Shown: positions 42,865 to 53,171, counted from the first letter of the stretch. The stretch: 64,000 nt of DNA from Doryteuthis pealeii (GCA_023376005.1 CM042142.1:50471884-50535883), one strand, 5' to 3'. Program-made: numbers and translations. Notes: generated by a model from the letters alone, not told the origin.

Positions 42865-43090
42865 ATAAAGAAAAAAAAAGAAGAAAAGAAAAAAAAAAAA
42901 AGAAAGAAAAGAAAAAAAAAAAAAGAAAAGAAAAAGAAAGAAAAAAAAAGAAAAAGAAAAAGAAAAAAGAAAAAGAAAAGAAAAAGAAGAAAAAGAAAAA
43001 AAAAAGAAAAAGAAAAAAAAAAAAAAAGAAAAAAGAAAAAAAAGAAAAAAAGAAGAAAAGAAAAAAGAAAAAAGAAAAAGAAGAAAAAAC
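42865..43090. repeat. Purine-only tract of about 225 bp
   Basis: AAAG/AAAAAG-type repeats with almost no pyrimidines on the plus strand. Homopurine tracts of this length can form triplex DNA (established for mirror-symmetric tracts; not tested here). Poly-Lys and poly-Phe frames are artefacts. Confidence 0.95.
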
Positions 43091-43106
43091 AAGCTAACTC
43101 CAATTC

Positions 43107-43394
43107 AGATATACTGATAGGTACGCGTCCTGCGTCCCTGATGCACAAAACTCTAAAAAGACACAGTGAAAATCATATCCATGCATCCCAGTATTTTTCT
43201 TTTTTCTTCCCTCGCCATTTCAAGCTAACTGAAAATACATTTCAATAGTTTCTTAGAAACAAATTACACAGGATAGGTTACAAGGTAGGAGTTAGACAGC
43301 TTTAGTTTGGGACCCATAAATTTTCCTGGAGACTCATTCAAAGCAAATATGTGCATCCCAGGATGCACTAAATCAAAAAGCCATCAGCATCACT
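43107..43394. mobile_element. MITE-A copy with near-perfect 8-bp flanks
   Basis: Reverse orientation relative to 49032. Flanks TCCAATTC (43099-43106) and ACCAATTC (43395-43402) match at 7 of 8 positions, suggesting a hAT-type target duplication. Confidence 0.85.
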
Positions 43395-43563
43395 ACCAAT
43401 TCTAAAACTTGCTTTTTGTATATGATGTGCTCTCAGGTCAATCTCTCCAGTTTAGTTAAGGATGCAAATTGAATTACCTAGAGATGAATTTTTAATAATA
43501 ATAATAATAATGAAGGCCTGCATAGAACCATCCATACTTTTTAAATAAGTTGATAACAGTTGA

Positions 43564-44002
43564 TTGGTTTGGTTTGTTTTGTGGCATATCAACCTCAGTG
43601 GGTCATTTAATGCCGATAAAGTTTTGAAATAAATCAATTCTTAATGGATAATACAATTTTTTTATAAATACATTTTTCTATTTAACCCATAGATGGAACC
43701 CTAACAGGTACTACCACTCCGGGTCAGAGTGGACCAGGGAGCAATGGTGATGAAGGGGTGCTCTACATTCCCCAAACCTCCAGAACTGGAACCTCACCAT
43801 CAGATAGAGTTTAACGTCATTCCCAGGACATGTAGACCCGCAGCCACCGCCTTCTAGCATCCATATGATAAAAAGGGGTTGGGGCTTGTCATAAGGGCAA
43901 TAGGGTTGGGAAAATCATATAGGTGCTAGGGCTTGATGTGACCAGCCGATTGATCGGAGGGGGCCTCTCCGACCGCCCGTCTAGCCCAAGATAGGGCCAA
44001 AG
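43564..44002 (-). mobile_element. Ret3 copy, full length with 13-bp TSD
   Basis: Flanked by TGATAACAGTTGA at 43551-43563 and 44003-44015, both perfect. The minus strand begins TTTGGCCCTATCTTGGGCTA, contains TCCGATCAATCGGCTGGTCA, and ends AAACAAACCAAACCAA. It is the best reference copy for the family (439 bp). Confidence 0.93.
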
Positions 44003-44099
44003 TGATAACAGTTGAATCATGCACCAATGTGCAACAGATTCACACATACAACACATATCCGTACCGATTAGATACCATTTCTCGGAATTTTATAATTTG

Positions 44100-44795
44100 T
44101 TTTTTTTCAAACTCCTGTCCTCATCTTTGTTATATACATGAGTTTGACAAGAAGGTTCCCAAGTTTCAGACAGTTCCCAAGAAACACCTGAAGAAGGCTG
44201 GTGGGCATATAGGCCGAAACATTGTGTACATAATATAGATGAGGACAATAGTCCGAAAAAAATCAAAATAATACAAAACAGCTTTCAGGTCTTGAATTCA
44301 GGTTTTTCTTCAAGACTTGTTGCCTTACCAAAGCTAAAGAGCCCAGTCTGCCCCACTATTTACCCATTGCTGGATGGAGAAGAGAAGGTTTCATGTCTGT
44401 CTCAAGAGCATTAGTGTAATATAGATGAGGACAACAGTCTGAAAAATCAAAATAATACAAACACTTTTCAGGTCTTGAATTCAGGTTTTTCTTCAAGACT
44501 TGTTGCCTTACCAAAGCTAAAGAGCCCAGTCTGCCCCACTATTTACCCATTGCTGGATGGAGAAGAGAAGGTTTCATGTCTGTCTCAAGAGCATTAGTGT
44601 AATATAGATGAGGACAACAGTCTGAAAAATCAAAATAATACAAACACTTTTCAGGTCTTGAATTCAGGTTTTTCTTCAAGACTTGTTGCCTTACCAAAGC
44701 TAAAGAGCCCAGTCTGCCCCACTATTTACCCATTGCAGGATGGAGAAGAGAAGGTTCATGTCTGTCTCAAGAGCATTAGTGTGATGTGAAATTCC
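44100..44795. repeat. Tandem composite of a retroelement tail and SINE2
   Basis: The first part (44120-44275) carries a partial frame EFDKKVPKFQTVPKKHLKKA then GGHIGRNIVYII and the GCCGAAACATTGTG tail. It is followed by a minus-strand SINE2 body. The tail-plus-SINE2 junction is then repeated in tandem three times with a period of about 184 bp (starting near 44232, 44415 and 44600; each has ATGAGGACAA, TTCAGGTCTTGAATTCAGG, CTGCCCCACTATTTACCC). Confidence 0.9.
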
Positions 44796-45024
44796 AACAA
44801 TCTTGTTTAAGATTTGAATTCTGCACATGGTGTGCGCGTGCGCTTACTCCACATGCACTTCCTTTTATATCTTGTTATCAGAGACATTTACAACTTCCTA
44901 TTACCAATCAGACCTCACACCAAGAAACTTTATAAATGGCCAAACATATGCCCTTACATTACAACTCAGCATGCCTGTTTACTGACCAAAGACACTTAGC
45001 CTTCATTGAGGTTGCATATTAAAA

Positions 45025-45285
45025 AAGGTTGCGAGGTGTGTGGTGTACTCCTCGACTAGAGTTCAAATCCTGGACAAGGCCATTTGTATTTCACATGGCA
45101 CTAGTATCCTTGAGAAAGATATGCATCTAACTACACCCTCCAGCTATGGGTAAATAGTAGGGCAGACTGGGCTCTTTAACCATGGCTAGGTAACCAGTCT
45201 AGGAGAAGGAAAACTGAATTCAAACCTGTTAAACTCTGCTTAAGAAATTGACCCTATGTCACATCTTGCTTGTACAGAGGGGTTG
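45025..45285 (+). mobile_element. SINE2 copy
   Basis: GGTGTGTGGTGTACTCCTCG head, GAGTTCAAATCCTGGACAAG, body, ending GGGGTTGGTAGATATATAT: the TA-rich tail. Confidence 0.87.
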
Positions 45286-45299
45286 GTAGATATATATTG

Positions 45300-45540
45300 A
45301 AGAAAAAAACCCACCATAAGCAGGATGTGACACAAGGTCAATTTTAGACAGTACAGCTGGTTTGAATTCAGTTTTATTTCTAGACTGGTTGCCTAACCAA
45401 GGCCAAAGAACCCAAACTGCCTTACTATTTTCCCTACAGCTTTGGAAAAGGCATGAAACCATTTGTTCTCAAAGGGCATTAGCACAAAATGAAACGCAAA
45501 TAAAGATTTGAACTTTGGTTACTAATTCTCTATTCATGAC
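45300..45540 (-). mobile_element. SINE2 copy, inverted partner
   Basis: GCAGGATGTGACACAAGGTC to AAGATTTGAACTTTGGTTAC. It lies tail-to-tail with the copy at 45025-45285 with only about 15 bp between. Confidence 0.82.
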
Positions 45541-45547
45541 AATAACT

Positions 45548-45564
45548 GAAAAAAAAAAAAAAAA

Positions 45565-45603
<39 letters not shown>
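45548..45603. repeat. (A)n(TA)n
   Basis: Simple repeat. Confidence 0.95.
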
Positions 45604-45605
<2 letters not shown>

Positions 45606-46330
45606 TAAATACACAAACAATGTGTTTTTGATATGGCGTTTGTTTTTAGGAGAATATGTGCTTAATTGAAGTCATACCTAATTTTGGAAGTTAATTAATA
45701 ATTAATTATGTGGGCATACCTATTCAAATGTAAAGCTAAACAAATAGAGAAAAATCAATCTCTGTATGTACATTTATATATAAGCTAAAGCTCCTTTTGG
45801 CATGAGCCATCATATTTTGCCCACTTTCAATATCTGTTTACAAAATACAAGCACATAGTAGAGTTAAGGTGTAATAACTATTATAGAGGCGACTATAAAA
45901 TAATGTGTGAGAAACTATCAGTGATAGAATGGGAGGCTGAGCTTGACAACATTGGACAGGAGACTCATTAATAAAAAGATTATTTTCATGATTGACAATA
46001 ACATGCCCAAGTTTTATAATTCTATAAAAAGAAACCCCAATGGAAGGCCAGAAATCTGAAAGAGAAGTATACAATAGATACCAAGAGACAAGAATAGAAC
46101 AGAGATAGAATGAGTATATAAGAGCTCAGAAGAAAGGTAGAACAGGATGTACAAAAGACAAGGAAAGGACTTTGTAAGAGACAATTTGCTCTTAAGATAG
46201 AAACATAACGCTAAGAGCTTCTGGTTAGATCTTGAGAGCAAAACCAAAAGACAGGTAGGGGTCAAAGTTTAGGTATGTGTGCCGAAAATAGGGAGGTGTC
46301 CTTTAAGGAAAAATTGTAATATTGAAAATT
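45604..46330. other. Unassigned sequence
   Basis: No gene. A segment at 46288-46325 (GGAGGTGTCCTTTAAGGAAA) is inverted relative to 47377-47410. Confidence 0.45.
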
Positions 46331-46599
46331 GGGTAATTTTCACCTTTAGTTGGCTAAATTCCTAGCAAATAAGGCAATTAGAGTAACCTCCCTTGACTTT
46401 CACTTTGAAACAAGCCGGTAACCATTTTGAAAGTCTCCGTGCGAAATAAATAAATCTTAGAAACTTTTTCGAAAACAATTCAACTGCATGCTTTAACACA
46501 AAAATATCATAAAATGTGTTTTTAATAACAATTGAGTTCATCTCATGCGCACGCACAATTTTATGCTAGGAATTTAGCAAACTAAAAGGTGAAAATTAC
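46331..46599. mobile_element. MITE with 36-bp TIRs
   Basis: Left end GTAATTTTCACCTTTAGTTG...CCTAGCA (46331-46366) and right end TGCTAGG...AAAAGGTGAAAATTAC (46564-46599) are near-perfect inverted repeats around about 197 bp of unique centre. Single copy in the window. The superfamily is not identifiable. Confidence 0.82.
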
Positions 46600-46667
46600 T
46601 GAAAAACGTACCTAGTACCTATAACTCAAGTATAACATTCATTACTTAAATAAAATATGTATTATTT

Positions 46668-46824
46668 ACATATCTAGACAATAAATTATAATTTACATAT
46701 CTAGACAATAAATTATAATTTACATATCTAGACAATAAATTATAATTTACATATCTAGACAATAAATTATAATTTACATATCTAGACAATAAATTATAAT
46801 TTACATATCTAGACAATAAATTAA
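46668..46824 (+). repeat. 27-bp minisatellite, about 6 units
   Basis: Unit TTACATATCTAGACAATAAA plus TTATAAT, nearly identical throughout. The uniformity suggests recent expansion. Confidence 0.95.
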
Positions 46825-46901
46825 AACAATTTGTAAATTATTTGATTTATTTCAATTTTTTTTAAGATGCTTGTCATGTCATTATTTTTATTAATTTCAA
46901 C

Positions 46902-47139
46902 TTAACTCTTAATGTCCTATACCACCTCATTCCGCCCAGCCAGAAGTCACATTCATTTTCCTAATCTACCCCAAATGATAGCCTTTGTTTAAATGTAATA
47001 TCAAACATTTATAGGTCTTTGATTTAAAGAAAATAACAGGCAACTTTAAATGAAAAAGCCTTCTTTTTTTTTTTTTATTAATCCTTATAGAAACACAGCT
47101 GTGGACTGGGAAAATTCTCAACAGGATGTTAAGAGTTAA
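46902..47139. mobile_element. MITE-B copy, complete
   Basis: TTAACTCTTAATGTCCTATA at left, ACAGGATGTTAAGAGTTAA at right. TTAA on both sides. Confidence 0.87.
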
Positions 47140-47639
47140 TCAAGTCATTTTAGAATTTGATAAAGAGTTTATTCAACTGTGGCATATGGAAATCTTATAG
47201 ATTGCAATGGAATTATCAGAATAATAATTAGAATAATTTTATTTATTTTGTTATTGTCTAAAAGAACTACAATATCTAAATTATGAAAATACCAGTAGTT
47301 CCAGGTACTCACTTGATTACCCCAATTTAGGTATGACCGCCCCCTCCCCTCTTTAGAGCTACCATTTACTTTTTACAATATCACAATTTTTCCTTAAGAG
47401 GACGCCCCCCCTCTCCCACTTCAGCACACATGTCATGTACCTAAACTGACCCACAACCCAGGGCCCAGATGTAGCAACCCTAAAGAGACCTGATGGAATT
47501 CTGTTTATAAACTGGGAAAAACCAGAAACCTTGAAGGAGATCTTTGCTGATATCATCAGTGGGGGGTGGGGGGTTGAGGAAGGTGAGGAGTCCTTTACAC
47601 TTTAACCAGCAGGTGGCCCTTGTGTTTATTGACATATCA
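47140..47639. other. Unassigned sequence left of a LINE RT relic
   Basis: 47330-47460 has a GC-richer stretch (ACCGCCCCCTCCCCTC). In 47480-47600 a frame reads RPDGILFINWEKPETLKEIF, which might be the element's upstream coding part, but no motif is diagnostic. Confidence 0.4.
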
Positions 47640-48150
47640 GTAGACAAAATAAAAGGAAGGAGATAGAGAGTCATTTTGAAGCCTGATAAGTCCTCAAGAT
47701 CAGACAACATCCAATCCACAGTTCTCAAAGGCATGGCAGATGTTTCTGTACTACCACTACACATCTTGTCCACTGGATTAAGAAGGACTAATTTCTGTAG
47801 CAAAGTGAAAAGATATGGCTTCAGTATTTAAGAAGGGTTAACAGCAAGGACCAAACTATCAACCAGCAAGATTAACTCTTAACATCCTGTTGAGAATTTT
47901 CTAAGTCCAGAGCCCCATTCCTATAAGGATCTATTAAAATTGGCCTTTTCATTTAAAGTTACCCGTTATTTACCTTAAAATAAAGACTTCTAAACATGTT
48001 TAATATTATATTTAAACAAAGGCTATCGTTTAGGTCAGATTAGGAAAACGAATGTGACTTCGGGCCAGGTGGAATGAGGTGGTATAGGATGTTAAGAGTT
48101 TTAAGTTATGTTGCCTGGAGACAGGAATTTCTAAGAGACACAGTAGAGGT
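47640..48150 (+). pseudogene. LINE reverse-transcriptase relic split by MITE-B
   Basis: Frame KPDKSSRSDNIQSTVLKGMA, DVSVLPLHILSTGLRRTNFC, SKVKRYGFSI, stop, then TARTKLSTSK up to 47871. After the MITE, VLSYVAWRQEFLRDTVEV continues. The order matches the first RT blocks of CR1/jockey-like LINEs (K.D.S.G.DNI..LK, W...V.PIFKKG, NYRP.SLTS, ..K..E..IRD). One in-frame stop plus the insertion inactivate it. Confidence 0.78.
47872..48104. mobile_element. MITE-B copy inside the LINE relic
   Basis: TTAACTCTTAACATCCTGTT to ATAGGATGTTAAGAG; the right TTAA is preceded by two extra T. Both junctions with the LINE are the same as in the copy at 21735-21977. Confidence 0.85.
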
Positions 48151-48169
48151 TCATACAGAGGACATCATG

Positions 48170-48175
<6 letters not shown>

Positions 48176-48238
<63 letters not shown>

Positions 48239-48260
48239 CATACATACATACACACACACA
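48176..48260. repeat. (TA)n(CA)n(TACA)n microsatellite
   Basis: A compound simple repeat adjoining a MITE-A end. Confidence 0.95.
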
Positions 48261-48551
48261 GATGCTGAGAGGTATGCGCCCTGCATCCTTGACGCACAAA
48301 AATCTAAAAGGACGCAGTAAAATCATATCCATGCGTCCCAGCGGTTTTTCATTTTTTATTTTCTTCCTTCAGCATTTCAAGCTAACTGTAAATACATTTC
48401 AATATTTTCTTAGAAACAAATTACACTGGATAGGTTACAAGGTAGGAGTTAGATGGCTTTAGTTGGGACCCATAAATTTTCCCGGGGGACTCATTCAAAG
48501 CAAATATGTGAATCCCCGGACAGGCTAAATCAAAAAGCTATCAGTATCACT
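48260..48551. mobile_element. MITE-A copy, reverse orientation
   Basis: AGATGCTGAGAGGTATGCGC to AAGCTATCAGTATCACT. It lacks two terminal bases at the left. Confidence 0.85.
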
Positions 48552-49031
48552 GTCTATGGTTACAGAAACTACATGAAATTATATTATCACAAACGGATCA
48601 AAAGAGAAAATTTGGACTTCAGCATTATAAACATAAAATATCCTAGTGCAGAATAGAACAAAATTTTTGTATCTTTTTTTTTAAATCTAAAGAAAGTCTG
48701 GTGATTTTGTTTTTTTAAATTTATTTATGAATGCTCATGAATAATATAGGATTGGCTGTTGTTCAGAGTACCATTTTGGTATTATATAAATTGACAGTGT
48801 GTGTGTGTTTTATATTGTCTACCTGACAATATAAAGACATTCCTGAATTTTAGAACAACAAAAGAGATTGGTTAAGAAAACAATGAATGAACGCATTCCC
48901 AACGATGAAACCTGATTGGATGAAAAGTAACAACTGCAAATAATATCTTTACTATTTACAAACACCAATAATATCCAATTGAAAGAAAGATATACTTTTA
49001 AATGCTACTATGTTTAGGAGGATGCTCTTTC

Positions 49032-49304
49032 AGTGATGTTGATAGCTTTTTGATTTAGTGTGTCCTGGGACGCACATATTTGCTTTGAATGACCCCCCCC
49101 ACCCCGGGAAAATTACTAACTAAAGCCATCTAACTTCTACATTGTAACCTATTCTATGTAATTTGTTTCTAAGAAACTATTGAAATGTATTTACAGTTGA
49201 AATGGTGAGGGAAGAAAAAAAGAAAAACACTGGATATGATTTTACTGCGTCCTTTTAGATTTTTGTGCATTAGAGATGCAGGACGTGTACCTATCAGCAT
49301 CTCT
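49032..49304. mobile_element. MITE-A copy, both ends present
   Basis: AGTGATGTTGATAGCTTTTT to ACCTATCAGCATCTCT. Confidence 0.87.
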
Positions 49305-49598
49305 GTTCTTGTAATGGGAAAAAAAAAAAAAAAAAAAAAAATCCATGAGAAATTTTAAACAAATTTTCAATAATTTGGACTATCAGATCTTATTCTAAGG
49401 AGGCCCACCATCATGGCGCATTGCCAGCCATTCTGAATATCTCAAGAACTGGCCGGATGGCCTTAATGTCACTTGGCATGGAATCAGAGAGACATTATTA
49501 TGCACATGTATCAACACTATAGGGGATCCTTCATTAGCATTATTATTATCATCAGTAGTAGTTACTCGAGTGTGTGCAAAAAATTGTCTATTATCAAA

Positions 49599-49666
49599 TC
49601 TTATTATAATGGAGTTTGTGTGTGCCTAACAGAAACTATGTCACCACCAACGTCACAATTCCCTTT

Positions 49667-49697
<31 letters not shown>

Positions 49698-50370
49698 GAC
49701 CCCTCCGCACAAGCAGGATGGGACACAAGGTCAATTTCTTAAGCGGAGTTTAACAGGTTTGAATTCAGAGTTTTCCTTCTCCTAGACCGGTTGCCTAACC
49801 AAGGTTAAAGAGCCCAGTCTGCCCTACTATTTACCCATAGCTGGAGGGAGAGTAGAATTCATACCTTTCCCAAGAGTATTAGCGCTAAGTGAAATGCAAT
49901 TACCACGTCCAGGATTTGAACTCGGGGCGACGAGTCCATTTCCTATGACTTTAACCATTACACCACGCGCTTTTCCCTTAGTTATATACGTTATATTATC
50001 AATGGTTAATATTGAATAAGGATTATTTAATCTTAATTAGCATCTTATTAACAATATCTATAAAAAAGTCTAGCTGAGATTGATTTGCCTCAAAACAGCC
50101 CATGTTATTAATGCATTTAAAATCTTGCAATGTGTATTATATACAATTAAGAAATAAATATTTACATAGTATATGGTGTGAATAATTTGCATACCAGTTT
50201 TAACAAAACCGTGTTTAATAAATAATTACTCGGCATTATTGATTTCTAATATTGTTTTATTCAAATTTGTATTTAAAGCAATCCTATACATAATTTTATA
50301 TTGAAATCAATTTGAATAAAGTAAAAGTAACTGATCTTTTGTTTAGTTATTTAATTTCATTAGTCTTTCT
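49599..50370 (+). mobile_element. Helitron-like copy 3, split by SINE2, 3' end lost
   Basis: Starts TCTTATTATAATGGAG after an A (49599). The element sequence breaks at 49665 and resumes at about 49973. It keeps blocks such as GGTGTGAATAATTTGCATA and GGCATTATTGATTTCTAAT but lacks the hairpin and CTAG end. Confidence 0.72.
49666..49972 (-). mobile_element. SINE2 inserted in a Helitron, with TSD and TA tail
   Basis: Flanked by TTCCCTT at 49659-49665 and 49973-49979. The uninterrupted counterpart at 17279-17285 has one TTCCCTT. Minus strand: GCGTGGTGTAATGGTTAAAG head, GAGTTCAAATCCTGGACGTG, full body, GGGTCGGTAAATATATATAT tail running into (AT)n. Confidence 0.92.
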
Positions 50371-50623
50371 AAACATCCTGTATATGCTCTATCACTGATA
50401 TCGAGCACTTTATTTATAAATATAGCAAACTACATTATGTATAAACACACAAGACATGAGAACTTTGATAAATAGATTCACAGGTTTGTAGGTAATTACA
50501 GGTAGCGTTTGTTATAACAAAGGCTGTTAACTTACCTGAATTGATTAAGGAAGATTTTTTTTCACATGTGTTTTATAAATAATGTCTTTGTACCAAAGTT
50601 TGTTTAGTCTAATATAAGTACAA
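50371..50623. other. Unassigned AT-rich sequence
   Basis: Nothing recognised. Confidence 0.4.
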
Positions 50624-50867
50624 GTTGTCAGGGCGGCCTGAAGTCGGTATCAGCCATGCAGCGAGGGAGTCTATCCTCTTTTCACTAGCGCTAGACCAAG
50701 GAGATTATTTTAGCGTCTGAGGTGGAGCACCACACCTACCATCAGCTCCTTACTTCATCTCACAGATCCCTGTGCTACTCATACGCTGAGTTGGCGAGGG
50801 CGGGTATCGAACTAGGAACCTTGTGGTTTCTAGCCATACGCTCTACCGACTGAGCTAACCCGGCCCT
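50624..50867 (-). mobile_element. SINE1 copy, full length
   Basis: GGGCCGGGTTAGCTCAGTCG head on the minus strand; CTGACAAC at the distal end. Confidence 0.92.
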
Positions 50868-50960
50868 TTACTTACTAGTCAAATATATATATACTCTCTG
50901 AACCTGTGGAAATACCAGTTTAATTAGCATCTACAACATAAATATCTACATCAACATATA

Positions 50961-52372
50961 CAGGGTGATTGAAAAGTAACTCCCTATTTTAAACTGTAGT
51001 TCTTTTTATATGCATGCAGCAATTGTCTTCCCTATGTTGGGATGGAGTGGAAAAGGGTTATCTTCCCTTGCTGCTAGGATTTGTCAGTAGAGGGCATACT
51101 ACCTGGCTATTTAAACACAGCCCAGGAAGAACTCGCTCATCTAGCATCCAAAAAGATGCACTAGACAAATTGTGTCTGTCCATTTGGACTTTGGGTGCCT
51201 CTCACCCCAACTATAGGCTTATATATGTGCTTTCTAAACACTCCCATGTGAACATGGTGACCACCATGTGGTCATGTACGAAATAATGACAACCTTTCGA
51301 GGTAGGATTTTTATCTCTTTGTTGAACCCTTAACTCTACAAGAATTTTCTTACTTCCTAAAGACCCTTATGGCAAGCCCCAACCCCTTTTTATCATATGG
51401 GTGCTAGAAGGCAGTGGCTGCGGGTCTACATGTCCTGGGAATGACGTTAAACTGTATCTAATAGTGAGGTTCCAGTTTTGGAGGTTTGGGGAATGTGGAG
51501 CACCCCTTCATCACCATTGCTCCCTGAACCACTCTGACCCGCAGTGGTAGTACCTGTTAGGGTCCCATCCATGGCTTAAATAGAAAAATGTATTTATAAA
51601 AAAATTGTATTATCCATTAAGAATGGATTTATTTCAAAACTTTATCGGCATTAAATGACCCACTGAGGTTGATATGCCGTAAAACAAAACAAACTTCCTA
51701 AAGACTTTTGTCCTGTGTTGTATTTCATATGTTGTTAAATGTGCTCAGACAATAAAGCCTGTATTTTGTTATGTACTTCTTTGTTGGATTATATTATATA
51801 TAATATTTATTCACCTATGTGCGGAGGTTTCTCTGAACCCTAACATATTATATGAAGCCGTTTTGGCTATTAAAACTACATTTAATTCTTATATGCAATT
51901 AATTTTTTTTCAATTCTTTAACGTATGTTCCTTAATATATAGCAAGTAAATCTGTGCTGTTGTTTGGTGGTACTCCTCCACATTTTGCTGTTTGTGAATG
52001 GCTAAATCACCATTTTCCTAGGAGATAGATGGGTAGATGTGGTCAATATGAGTGGCCGGCCAGAAGCCCTGGTTTAACACCCTGTGACTTTTCTTTGGGG
52101 TTGGTTGAAGGAGCAGGTGTACTCTATGAAACCAATGACTTTGAAAGAACTTGAAGGGCAAATATGAGAATTCACTTCTGCCATTCTACAAGAGTTCCTG
52201 GAAAGATCAGATGATGCAATTCCCAAGAGGCTGGAGGTGAATGCTGGTTCCCATATAGAATTTTAAATAAAACTCCAGGTTATGTTTTCTTCTCATTCAT
52301 TTTTTGTAAAAATAATGATTCAGAAATAAAAACTTTTAAAATAGGGAAGGGAGTTACTTTACAATCAGCCTG
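50961..52372 (+). pseudogene. Mariner-like transposon, decayed, with Ret3 inside
   Basis: Ends CAGGGTGATTGAAAAGTAAC and AGTTACTTTACAATCAGCCTG are inverted repeats with TA at both flanks. Toward the 3' end the plus strand reads GGTPPHFAVCEWLNHHFP, EWPARSPGLTPCDF, then after a frameshift FLWGWLKEQVYSMKPMTLKE, LE and FTSAILQEFLERSDDAIPKR. This follows the second and third catalytic blocks of IS630/Tc1/mariner transposases ('DGAPPHF', 'SPDLTPxD'). The Asp before 'G(A/T)PPH' is replaced by Gly, the Asp of 'CDF' remains. Without the 341-bp Ret3 insertion and TSD it is about 1.07 kb, shorter than an intact element. Confidence 0.88.
51365..51692 (+). mobile_element. Ret3 nested in mariner, with 13-bp TSD
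   Basis: Flanked by ACTTCCTAAAGAC at 51352-51364 and 51693-51705, perfect. 5' truncated relative to 43564-44002. It ends GCCGTAAAACAAAACAA. Confidence 0.93.
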
Positions 52373-52394
52373 TATATACAACAGAAAAAGGTGT

Positions 52395-52495
52395 CCCATC
52401 ATGGTATAATGGGTGGCAAACTAGTCTTGCAGATCCATTACCAAAAAGAGAGTTTGATCCTTGCGACCTTGTGTCACATCCTACCAGTTGTTAGG
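52395..52495 (+). mobile_element. SINE2-like deleted copy
   Basis: CATGGTATAATGGGTGGCAA head, GAGTTTGATCC B-box-like, then straight to CTTGTGTCACATCCTACC: the whole body is missing. Similar heads occur at about 38510 and 42560. Confidence 0.55.
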
Positions 52496-52499
52496 TAAA

Positions 52500-53103
52500 T
52501 ACCTACATATTCAACATACATACTAGGAAATGAATTGAATAAATTACAGATAAAAGTTCTTGAATAGAATAATTTAATCATCTAAAAATAAGAATATTTT
52601 TCTATTTTACATAAAATTAGTTCCTATTTTAAAAACAAAAGATTGGTTAGATTGCACCACTTCCACATAATGTTAAAATTTATTGATTAGGTTCCTAATT
52701 GCTTTAGATGAGATTCGAACAACTTGAATTTCTAATTTTTCTTATTTTTTAAATTTTTTTTTTAAAAGCTTTGTCAATTTTGTTTAATGTTGAGGGCAGA
52801 GAATTACATATCTATTGAATTTGGTTTTGCTAGAATTATCACTTTTGGTTTTTGGACTTTGTTGGAATCTATTTTATATGCTTATGTTGTGAAATATATA
52901 TTTATATATATTATATATGTGTATGTGTGTGTTTCACAAGTCATCCACATACAGCCCTGTTTTGATGTACCACATCACTTCAGTATGGCTAGACAGGCAG
53001 GCTGTTTCAGGCTAGGATTGAAACTTGACAGATTACCTCCGTTCCATGACCCACTTTGAGAAAGCAAATCTATGGATATAAACACAAAGTCACTAGGAGT
53101 TAT

Positions 53104-53105
<2 letters not shown>
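52500..53105. other. Unassigned AT-rich sequence
   Basis: No gene recognised; open frame 52787-53059 has no domain. Confidence 0.4.
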
Positions 53106-53151
<46 letters not shown>

Positions 53152-53160
53152 TAAATAAAG
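53106..53160. repeat. (TA)n(AAAT)n
   Basis: Simple repeat. Confidence 0.95.
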
Positions 53161-53171
53161 GAGAAGAGATG

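Noticed and set aside
42816..43148. Lys/Glu/Arg-rich and Phe-rich frames
   Set aside because: Translation of the homopurine tract.
46668..46824. CRISPR-like array or origin iterons
   Set aside because: 27-bp units are directly adjacent without spacers: a minisatellite.
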